Source: Hemicentrotus pulcherrimus (Eukaryota > Echinodermata > Echinoidea > Camarodonta > Strongylocentrotidae). From it: a stretch of 36,027 nucleotides of DNA. Below the pieces are notes generated by a model. The model was not told where the DNA came from and searched no databases. It saw only the letters and a list, made by a program, of their open reading frames with translations. The number at the start of each line of letters is the position of its first letter. The stretch's first letter is position 1. The translations under genes were made by a program, and so were the position numbers. Positions 21,764 to 31,600 of this stretch are shown here, piece by piece. The stretch lies in NCBI GenBank assembly GCA_003118195.1, contig BEXV01001055.1, forward strand, positions 56,350 to 92,376. Direction: 5' to 3'.

Positions 21764-21863
21764 AAGGCCCTAATTCAACCAGTCCACCTTTCATTCTTGA
21801 GTTTATATGAAAAAGGCACACACACAAAAGATTTACAAGGGGTATAAATAATTTAGTTGTTAA
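21764..21863 (+). repeat. Dispersed repeat, copy B (pair with 2108-2201)
   Basis: Same order of blocks as 2108-2201: AAGG, TTCAACCAGTCCACCTTTC, ATTCTTGA, TTTACAAGGGGTATA, GTTAAC. Central indels include a short CACACACA expansion. The element lies inside the large intron, 19.6 kb from its partner. Confidence 0.7.
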
Positions 21864-22570
21864 CTTAAAATGATTTAGAGTTGCCTCAGATTGGCTTGCC
21901 GGCATGGTGAATGATTGGCTTTATTCCCTTGTAAGCTCATCATCCGTTCTAAGGACCAGAGAGGTTTACCCCTCCTATAATCTTGTTATTTATAGGAAGA
22001 TGATGTGTCTTTATTTCTAATTACCGGCCAAGGTCATCGTGCAAACTAGGGAATATTATCGCAACACCGTTCTTACGAAGACAAAATTAGCTGTTCCACA
22101 TTGCTTTGTCATTTTCAACAGCCTTGCATGATGCATCGATAAGTCAGAAAAAAATCCTATTTTGGCTCATATTTTTTGATGAGTGTTGGAGTTTTGTTAA
22201 CCTTTATGGGAGCTTTGTATTGAGTTATCTCCTGCTTGCATCGTGTTTTGGCTTCCAGCACATTAACACATGGGGATTGATAATGATCGCTATGAACGCT
22301 TCCGCTTTCCTCTTTAAAGACACCGTATGAAACACGGAGGAAAACATTTCATGCTTGATGTGTGAAACTTGAATAGCTCTTTGTTTGTATGGCTCTTCTC
22401 CATTCTAATAGATCATGACAGGTCTGGAAGTACATGACATGGAGGGTTAATTTTTGAAAGTTCATGCTTGTAATCACTTGGGATAAAAATGTCAAAGATA
22501 TTTGAGGAAAGAACAAATCAAATTAAAAATAAGCTGGTATAAAATGATGTTGACCAAATATTTTCTCCTG

Positions 22571-22590
22571 TAAGAGTGCATGCACTCTTA
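22571..22590. repeat. Perfect 20-bp palindrome
   Basis: TAAGAGTGCATGCACTCTTA is identical to its own reverse complement, with no spacer. It could be a dimeric protein-binding site or the collapsed centre of a lost inverted repeat. It is in the large intron with no partner feature. Confidence 0.8.
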
Positions 22591-23203
22591 GATAGCTTAC
22601 CATAGATTGATCCTCTAAGTATAGGCTATATAATATTAATAGTTTTTCATTTTCTATAAATTCCCAAGCAAAATCTATTTACTATAAAGGGTTTAATTCA
22701 GTTATTCGTAACGGAGAAAGGCTCTATAAAGATTAAGAAATAAGTTTTGCATTATCAAATTTGTTATTTAAAGGAAGGGAAATTCAAACACATTTCTTCC
22801 ATTCACGTTTCCATAGAGAACTCAAAGGCATACAAGGAGGGACTACATTTCATTTCCTAAATGGATTTTATCAACAGAAAGAGATAATTCAATTTAGATA
22901 ATAGACAGGAATACAAAAAACACAAGGATAATACACAATATTTCTTGGGTTCTCTGAAATACAAGTATGAAAATTATCTGCTTTTTGTTGCAAACCTTTT
23001 AAGGCCAAATAAAGGGCTAGGCTGCCTAGGCCTGGTCGGTCAAAGATACAAATCACAGCATGGTACTATCCCCTGCTTCCAAGAAAGGGTTGGTGGAAGG
23101 AGGAGGACTTTCAGTCCTGCTTCATTTGAGATGGAAATTTGACAAGAAACTTGAGGGCTAGGTGATGCTATTTAGAGATGCCAAGGGTTCTAATTTTCAC
23201 TTT

Positions 23204-23257
23204 CGGGGAGTGGGAGGGGGAAGGGGAGGGGGAAGGGGAGGGGGAGGGGGAGGGGAC
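23204..23257 (+). repeat. G-rich polypurine block, strong G-quadruplex/triplex candidate
   Basis: Repeated GGGGG/A and GGGGAA words give at least eight G runs of four or more within 54 bases, with mirror symmetry (GGGGGAAGGGGAGGGGG). Such tracts on the coding strand of an intron can form G-quadruplexes in RNA. About 45 bases further on, at 23303-23325, the strand turns C-rich (CCCCCACCCTCACCCTC), which could pair with it. Confidence 0.75.
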
Positions 23258-23351
23258 AATGGTACAGTTCATCTGAATGAGGTCAGTTTTATTTCATTGA
23301 GTTGCCCCCACCCTCACCCTCAACTGTGAAAATGGTTATCTTTGACCCACA

Positions 23352-23586
23352 GTCAGTTATCTACACTGGACAATTTAACATTTAATTTAATTTATTAACA
23401 GCAACACGTTACATTAATGACATATGAACAATCATACAATGCAACGAATAATAGTGGTTCATGGATTGGGTTCTCTATGTGCTACTTATTACTATTATTC
23501 TTTGCATTGTATGATTGTTCATAATGTGACGTGTTGCTGTTAATAAATTAAATTAAATGTTAAATTGTTCAGTGTAGATAACTGAC
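23352..23586. mobile_element. Foldback (hairpin) MITE-like element
   Basis: The arm from 23352 (GTCAGTTATCTACACTGGAC) is matched in reverse complement by the arm ending at 23586 (TGTTCAGTGTAGATAACTGA then C). Pairing continues through AATTTAACATTTAATTTAAT, the AACAGCAACACG block and CATACAATGCAA, about 100 bases per arm, with a short unpaired centre near 23456-23490. There is no coding capacity. The sequence differs from the foldback elements at 1593 and 24201, so it is a separate family. The target-site duplication is unresolved. Confidence 0.85.
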
Positions 23587-23950
23587 ATAAAGGAAGAGTT
23601 ATGTTGATGTAACAGTAATGGTTTTAAAATGATGTTTAGACATAGATCTCCATACCATTTAACATACAAAATAAACACATATTTATGTGTATATCTAATA
23701 TAAAAAAAGAGGACCATTTGTTTTGCAATAGTAGCAAAAAAAATCATTCAAATTTCATAAATGTGTGAAAAGAATACTGAATATTTCTGCGTTCAAGTAA
23801 ACCCATCATACAGTTTCATATATCGTTGACAAAAGCTGACACACTTGCATCTAAAAATAAATTGACCATAGATTTCAATTTCAGATGATGCCTTGACTCT
23901 CATACTAGAAATAATTATAAGGATATCCACCATTTCCTATTCTACCCAGA

Positions 23951-23963
23951 CCCTCTCTCTCTT

Positions 23964-23994
<31 letters not shown>

Positions 23995-24038
23995 TTCTCT
24001 CCCTTTCTCTCTCTCTTTCTCTCTCTCCCTCTCTCTCT
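23951..24038 (+). repeat. (TC)n microsatellite
   Basis: About 88 bases of CT repeats broken by occasional TTT or CCC triplets, on the plus strand of the intron. Confidence 0.9.
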
Positions 24039-24200
24039 ATCATAAGTCTGGAATCTTTACAGCCTTTAATGATGATCAGGAGAAAATTGTGAATCTGGCA
24101 AAAGAGCTTCATAGTGATGATGTATATCTTTTTTTAAATATAAAGTTGTGTCCTGAACAAAGAAGCTGGAAGCAGTTTGGAAATTGGATAGCTGGATTAT

Positions 24201-24426
24201 GTACTCTCTAAAAAACTAAAATGTTAAATCACCATTTATAATGGCCAAGCTGTAACCACTTCTTTTTTAAATGGTAGATTAACATTTTTAACATGCTGGT
24301 CCTATGCTATAAATCTATGAATCTAGCATGTTAATTAAAGGTGTTAATCTGATATTATGAAAAAAGTGATCACTCCTTTGCCCCCTTTAGAGGTGATTTA
24401 ACATTTGAGTTTTAAGAGGTTAGTAC
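24201..24426. mobile_element. Foldback MITE-like element, more diverged
   Basis: The left end reads GTACTCTCTAAAAAACT then AAATGTTAAATCACC; the right end is the complement GGTGATTTAACATTT then a decayed block and AGTAC. Inward, GATTAACA pairs with TGTTAATC, and AACATGCT pairs with AGCATGTT around a centre near 24300-24325. Arm identity is lower than in the 23352 element, suggesting greater age. No coding capacity. Confidence 0.7.
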
Positions 24427-24534
24427 ATATGAAATTAAGAACTGATATAAACTGATCTTTTGGGATGATCAAAATGGAGACAAATCTCAACCTTATGGAA
24501 AATCACCTGCACTACTAACAAAACTTGCTGAAAA

Positions 24535-24552
24535 AATAATAATAATAATAAT
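24535..24552 (+). repeat. (AAT)n microsatellite
   Basis: Six AAT units within the intron. Confidence 0.85.
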
Positions 24553-24980
24553 CTAAGATCATAGTACAATGAAGGACTATTTGTATAGTACATAAATTTG
24601 ACATGAATGTCAGCATGTTCTTGACTGAGTGACACAATAAATGGCAATAGAATAATGATGAAGTTTCCTAGTTTGAGTTTTCTCATGTAATGAAAGATAC
24701 GCATGGCTTTTGGCTTTATCAAGTTTACTATAAACATTTTCTGAATGTTTTTAAATTAATTATCTGCTTCCGCGACCCGACGAGGGCAGGATATACCATT
24801 AACATGATGTTATGATAAGATGATAGATGAATGCTACTGTTCAGTAGATGATATTGATATAGACAAAACAAGAACATTTGTGGATTTGAGGAAGAGTATT
24901 CAGAAGAAAAATTAATTTGGAGTGGGGGTGAGTGAAAGAAATGACAGATCCTCCCAGGGTTAATCTTCTCAACCATATAC

Positions 24981-24991
24981 GCCCCCCCCCN
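24981..24991 (+). other. C run ending in an undetermined base
   Basis: G followed by nine C bases and a single N at 24991, the only ambiguous base in the window. It marks a sequencing or assembly uncertainty at a homopolymer, so local length should not be trusted. Confidence 0.9.
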
Positions 24992-27900
24992 AGACAAAAT
25001 TTTAGAGATGGTTAAATGGATGAAATGTTTTAGTGAGCCAATGGAATAATATTCAGAGTGATAATGTTCCGAGAGGCTTTTTAGCGCCAAATATAGGAAT
25101 GCATGCTCCTTTTTTTGGCAGAGAACAAGAAAGGTTACTCCAAAAGTGATAATTTATGTTCTTTTTGTTTGTATATGTATATACATATGTACGCTATTGA
25201 GCCCCCGGTAGAATATTGATTGCAAAAAAAATCAAACTAGAGGCTTACTTAAAAGGGATCATGGTAACATTTTTGAACTCATAAATATCAGGTATGATAT
25301 TGATGTGTACCATATAAATTTACCACAACATGGCCAATATATGTACACAAAATGTTGAAGTTGTGAAAAAAATCTTCATTTCATTTCAGTGCATATTATT
25401 TTGACCACTTCTTGTAGATCTTGTCTGTGTTCTATTATCATACCATTAGAAACAAATGAAAATAAATGATATTCATACAAAACATCAAGTCAAACAATTT
25501 CTAAGCGCTGTCCTTAGGATGTAGTTTTGAAGAGAACTTTATGAGCAAAAATAGAAAGCAATTCATGTGAAAGATCAATCATTATTCAGCCTGAAACCAT
25601 TACCTAATAAACACTGTGATAGGAATTGTATTACATAGATGTGTATCAGGTGTAATGAGACACTATAATCATTCACAACATCTCAGCAACATGATTGAAA
25701 ATGCTTCTGGCAGTGAAAAGAGCATTCATGTTTCAGATTTGATTTTCCTATCAAGCATTCAACAGTTCTTGTTCAAATACATTGCAGTCCATTCTTTTAT
25801 TGCTAACCCTTATACATTCATTATTGATTTCCTAAACTCATTTAAAGATTTGTGTAAATGGCTAATGAATTTAGAGGTTGTAAATGAATATTATGCATGT
25901 AACTGTATTTCATTCATCTTTTCTACAAGAAAGATTTTAATAGAAACACGCAGATAAGGGGGATATTTTGCTTGGGAAGAGATGTAGAATGAACAAGAAG
26001 GACATAGACTAGAAAAAGGATGTGATTCTCTCAGGTTACCTTTACCTTTTAAAGTTAGATGCATGATATTTACAGATTAAGATACAGATTTTAATACATC
26101 TTTTATAGAAATTAAAAAATCATAAAGAGATTGATCTAATCATGTCGAAAAATTAAGACAGATGATTAAACAAAAAGCCTTAACTACACCATGTCAAAGT
26201 GGAAATTAATGCAATAAAGATGTGGCATAATCAAATTTGTACTAATAAGGCTTTGTCACTTGAAAGCAAATTGATAATTCATGAAGGTTGGGGTGCAGAG
26301 GGTAGGAGAGAGAAAGTGGGTGGGGGGGAGACTCTTCTAACTTTTTCTGTCAGGTAATTCTGTCCCTTGGTACTTAAAGATTTGACTTTATGATTTACAC
26401 CTGAGCTGAGGGTGAGATAGAAAGCAAGGTGAGGAGGAAGATTTCTCATTGCCCCAAGCCCCAGGTATGTCCGCACAAGGAGAGCAGACGACAACCTCAA
26501 CCCAGGTTTTCATTTCCTACCTGTACATGCGGTCAGGTGCTATGACTCATGTTACAGACTACCTGGTGAGGTGTGTGCCCTCAGATCAAAGATCTGTTCA
26601 CTTTTACCTTGACACTTTGATGTGTTAGGATTGAGAAAAACTTCTTATTTTCTTTAACAAGATGCTTTAAAGAATAGTTTATGCCTGGCGAGGAAAACTC
26701 TCTTTAATTAATATGAACACAGATGAATATTCATTATATTTTATAGTTTGTGTATATGTTAGTTCTTTCTTTACTATATTAAAGAATGCTAGTGGGGGAG
26801 TAGCAAGGACTCTGGCAAGTAAATTGCAGTTGATGTTTAATATCATGTGTCATTTCTAATTGTCATTGATATGCAATACCACACTTTTCTTGAAGTGTTT
26901 TTTTTTTCTAAATCTTTCTATGTATTAACAGACAGTAGGATTGTGAAAATTAATACCACATATTTGTGTTTTTAAAAACACTCTATAAGTGTGAATGGAT
27001 GTATTTTCTAGGCTACATAATAGGTATACACCCCGAGAGATGGAGATGGTAATGGCAAAGAGATTTTAGATAAACAGACTTGCTCGGATGTCACCTGCAG
27101 CATATCATCTCAATTCAATTGAATAAATATTTTCAAATTGAAATTGAAGAGGTGTATTTTACTTTTATGATCTTTCTGAAAGTAGGTCATGGTTTATAGA
27201 GCATATTGAATTTAGTAATAAGAGGTTCTTTATTATGGCTGCCAACTTAAATGTGATTTTAAATACAGAAAATCAGTTGGGAGAAGAGGGGAAAAAAGAG
27301 AGGAAAAAAAATTGCAACGGTTTCAGGTGGAAGGGTTTTTAATAAACTGATCTACATGAATGATTAAAAGTAAAAAAAAGTGAAAATCCAAGAACTAAAT
27401 TTTATTTTCTGAAAATCAAGATAATCACTAAGACCTGAAATCATATATGGGCTTGAACTCCCCTTGCTCCCCTGAATTTTATCAGGATATTACAAACAAT
27501 GGTTACTGATCATATCTCACAAATGTAGATGTATCATATTGACTGCATGACTTTTGCTTGTGTTTCAATTAATTGCCAATGTAGTTCAGTCTTTACTTGT
27601 AATGACCCTTCTAACGTTTTCCCTCTTAGACGCTACATCCTGGCCGGTGTAACCTACCCTGAGGTACACCATAAGGGGGCTAGCTGGTGAATTCTCTGGC
27701 GATTGAGTCGATTCAATAGGAAATAACATGTTTTAAGCATGAAGAAAAAGAAGTGGTGTTTTTCCCCCAGCTAAATTATGACTTCCTTAAGAAATTTGAA
27801 CCTTTGATTTGCCCCCAATGTTTGATATTATTTCTCATTGCATGGGACCCCAAGGTACGGCGAGAGAAGTTCACAAATTGATCAAATGATGACTCATATG

Positions 27901-28043
27901 CGATTGGATACTTTCTGTTTATTATTTCTTGTCTCTTTGGCAGTTGTAATAACACAAAACAAACATGTAAAATGTAAAAAGCAACATGAAAAGTAGTTAA
28001 GATAGTATGAAGTGATTTATTTTTCTTATAGAGAATAAACTTT

Positions 28044-28115
28044 CTATGGACTTTCATTAATCACATCATTAATCACATCATTAATAACATCATTAATCGC
28101 ATCATTAATCCATAG
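28044..28115 (+). repeat. 12-bp minisatellite inside a small inverted repeat
   Basis: CATTAATCACAT is repeated almost five times from 28055 (third copy CATTAATAACAT, fourth CATTAATCGCAT). The array is bracketed by CTATGGA (28044-28050) and its complement TCCATAG (28109-28115). The units are nearly identical, so the array is young compared with the other tandem repeats here. Confidence 0.85.
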
Positions 28116-28212
28116 AATAAAAATGGTTTCAAAAAATCAACCTAAGAGCAATTTCAGTATCCTATTAGCTTGTCTGTAGAAATCATGTCGGACTATGAAA
28201 TACATTAATACT

Positions 28213-28756
28213 CTTTTCACACTGGTTTTGCTTAACCCCGTACTTTGCTTAGCCCCGTACTATCCTTAACCCCGGACTACCTTTTTTGGCTTTTCACACT
28301 CGCTGTTTGTAGTCCCGTACTAGCCGCTATTCCAGAATAAGAAAATTCACGATGTTCGCACTACAATTCGTTAACCCCGGATATCGTGAATGTTATGATT
28401 GGAAATACTTTGCATCTGGTCAGCTTCGATACGCTCCATTGCGTAGTACCGGACTATTTTTTCGTTTCTGTTCACACTCATTTGCTTGGCACCGCAATTG
28501 CGGGGTTAGCAAGAGTTAGCATCACAATTGCGGAGTTAGCCCTGCTATTTTGCAGGGTTAGTTAACCCCGTACTATAGGTGGGGTTAGCCAACTTTGAGC
28601 CCACTTTGGTAAAACCCAGTCTGAACAGAAAGTGGAATAGGCTTAACCCCGTACTATAGGTGGGGCTAAGACCCCCCCTACTATAGGTGGGGCTAAGACC
28701 CCCCCTTAACCCCACCTATAGTACGGGGTTAAGCAAAATATTGCCAGTGTGAAAAG
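28213..28756. mobile_element. Non-autonomous DNA transposon with 13-bp termini and repeated inner modules
   Basis: It starts CTTTTCACACTGG and ends CCAGTGTGAAAAG, perfect inverted ends of 13 bp. After a short gap on the right, TTTTGCTTAACCCCGTACT continues the match. The interior holds many versions of TTAACCCCGTACTATAGGTG in both orientations: at least three direct copies in the left 200 bases, two near 28562-28586 and 28642-28665, and a mirror-image copy at 28707-28736. The 544 bp has no transposase. It is markedly richer in C and CpG than the intron around it. A target-site duplication is not evident, so the superfamily is left open. Confidence 0.8.
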
Positions 28757-31160
28757 CATATATGGTAAGAGTAATGTCATGTTTCAGAGTGTGATGCACA
28801 ATTAAGGCCATGAAAACTGCCCAGCTTGATTTTTTGAGAGTCTTTTCGATGGACTGGAGGGGGCTTTGAACCTGTTCACTTGGAAATGCCTCATGTAATG
28901 AGTCTGAGTTGGTCTTTGATAAGGTGATTTTACAATGTATAGTAATATATTTGTATAAACAAATGGATACCATGGTTTAAAACATAGGAAGTAAAAGACA
29001 TTTAATATCTCAGTTTTTTAACTGCATTCTACAGAACTAAGATATGACATTGGACTTTTAACATTAAGTAGGCAGAATGCAAGACTGATGGGTTATAAGA
29101 CAATTAGAGAAGAGATTAGAAAACAGATTGAGGTTACGGGTAAAGAGAGTCCTGAAGGATGAAAACTATCTTTCTTGTGATGAGATTGAGTGTTTATATC
29201 TACGGAAGTGCAAGAGATGGGAACTGTCTGCTTCTAATTATAAGAAGGGAATTGAGTGTCAGATCCTTGCCTTGTTTTGACAGAGATTGAAAGAATGGCC
29301 CCATAAATCTTAAAAACATCACCACTGAATCCTCATCTGCTAAATTCAAGTGAGGGGTGGGGGACTGAAAGGTAAAAAAGAACTTTATTTGTGAGGGCTA
29401 CTTTTAGATGACCTCTGAGGTTTAACAATCTAAGAAATTACTAACCATTAACAAAAACATGTTTTTTAAATATTGTTTAATATGGTGGCTTGTTTTCATT
29501 GATGTTGGCTTTTAAAAAAGAGAAAAGAGTATAGAGGGAAATCACCCTCAGTGTTCATTCTCTCCTTTACTTTAATGGGTAAAAATATCAATTATGAACT
29601 ATTTTGATTAAATTTAGTAGACTAACTGTTGTGTTTTGGTTCAAAATTAGTGTCATTCATTAATAGCAGCAGTATAAATTTCTTTTGCATAGTAAATATT
29701 GATTTAAGTATATCAAGATTCATGACATATACAAGAAATTGGAGGCAAAAATCTTTTGATACCCTGAAACTATAATTTTTGATCAAACTTTAGTTTTTTT
29801 TATCATTACAAAAACTGGTTATATTGATTCTGCAGTCACAGGAGAAATTTACACTTTATACATGCCGTTTTCTGTTTCTCATATAATATGTCACTATCTC
29901 TAGCTAGAATCTAGCATTCAGGCTACTGTAGTCTGTACTTGAAAGGGTTTCCTTTACGTTTGAATCTATTATTACATCACACTAGATCAGGAAGGATTAT
30001 ATTTGATGCTATTTATAGGTCAGGAAGAAGTAGAAATACAGTCCTAAATGTAATTTCATCTGCAATGTGATATTTGTGTCAAGTGAATTGCATTTCTTTG
30101 TTTGTGCCATTTGAGTAGACGTTGTTGCAGTTAATGAAAGTCAAAGATTCTTATTCAACAGAATACTAACATGTTTCATACAAAAAAGAGGAAAAGTTGG
30201 AGGAGAAGGGGAAGGTTAATTGCCTTTTCTTTGGGGGAGGGGTGATCCAGAGCTCTTTTGAAATTCAAAAAACTGTATTAATATTTAGTTTTTCATTTTT
30301 GTTAAATGCTGCTACAAAGTATTTTTGACATTCTCAATATGTTAGTTTTAAATGCACTATTCATAAACTAAATGAAATACTTCAAAAGGCCTGTTATAGC
30401 GTACTAAACCCTCTTTACTTATGTCGATTGTGATGCCTATATTGAGACCCGCTGTCTTGGAGCGGTAGCGGCACGTTCTCTGTGCACTTTCAGCTGTGTT
30501 TCCTGCAGTGATGGCCGCCAGGACATCAGCATGCCACGCATGTTTTTGGATAAGACTGATTTAGGAGGGTCTGACTGGAGGATGCTTCTAGGGCCACCAA
30601 GAATATGAAAGATGAAAATAGCATCAAAGGACGGCATCAGCTTTGAAAATACAATGTTAGAAGGGTGGAGGTCCTATGTACTTTTATTTCTTTGTATGCC
30701 ACACAAATAATCTCCCTTTGCCACATGTTTTATTTTGGGATTGACAAACGGCTTAAAGATTATTTACCTGTTTCCACTGCAAGAATGATCTATATAATGG
30801 TGATAAAAGGATAACATGGAGTGCATCAAGACCAGAAATGTGTTATTTTGCATACCGGTAGCCATTGCATTGCACAAAGCGGTCCTTCTGTAGATTAGTG
30901 CCTTTGATTTTGTGGGCAAACGAGTGATCGTGCATAGAGGCAAAGAAAGTAACCAAAGTATTAATACTCTTCCTTTTCCCCCCAATTAAGTGAATGATTT
31001 GGTGCACTTGATCTTGTAATTCAAACAAAGCTACCATGAACAAAGCATATGTCATACTAAGTTATTCATTTGTTCAGAACTCTAAAAAGAATGTCAATAT
31101 TACCTATTTGATAATATAGTTTATCAAGATGCACACAAAGAAAGAAAGATATTGTCTGTT

Positions 31161-31219
31161 CAGAGCCAGAAGGGCATTAACTCTGTACTGCATTAGATGA
31201 GTCAACGCCCTTCTGGTAT
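31161..31219. repeat. Short palindromic dispersed repeat, copy 4 (best preserved)
   Basis: CCAGAAGGGCATTAACTC and GAGTCAACGCCCTTCTGG are inverted complements at 16 of 18 positions, separated by about 15 bases. This is the best copy for defining the family found also at 2365, 2627 and 17110. Confidence 0.75.
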
Positions 31220-31310
31220 CAAAAGGACGTAACAAGAAGATAAATTATTTGATGGAATCTTAATTAGAAAGATGAATGGATTATCAAAAAAGCTTAAATG
31301 ACGATTTCAA

Positions 31311-31600
31311 TTAAAAGAGTTATTAATCCAAAATGAATTGTATTTCACGATACTGAAAACAGCATGAAATATACCTCTACTTATAGGTTGGGTGCTGTCA
31401 CCTGCCTAAGTTCTTTCCCAAATAGATCAAAAGATGTAACAAAAAACTGCACAAATTAACTATTTAATAAAAGGGTTATATCTTAAGGAATGGAATTATT
31501 TGATGTCAAAAGGATATCTATCCCTAAGGTGAATGGGTGTGCTGTCACCTGTCATAAGCCTTTGCCAAATGAATTAAAAGAGACTTCTGTTATTTCCGTT
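31311..31600 (+). repeat. Old tandem duplication (unit about 147 bp)
   Basis: TTAAAAGAGTTATTAATCC at 31311 corresponds to TTAATAAAAGGGTTATATC at 31464. TGCTGTCACCTGCCTAAG (31393) corresponds to TGCTGTCACCTGTCATAAG (31540), and both continue with TTTCCCAAAT/TTTGCCAAAT and ATYAAAAGA. Two diverged units in the intron. Confidence 0.65.

Noticed and set aside
24728..25090. 120-codon minus-strand frame
   Set aside because: It runs through the undetermined base and a C homopolymer, with no recognisable protein features.
25170..25192. Palindromic TATACATATG-type sequence
   Set aside because: Short AT alternation of this kind is common in AT-rich DNA, and no partner feature is present.
28641..28740. 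Apparent CRISPR-like or telomere-like repeats (CCCC/GGGG words)
   Set aside because: Spacing is irregular, orientation mixed, and the modules lie inside a terminal-inverted-repeat element in animal DNA.
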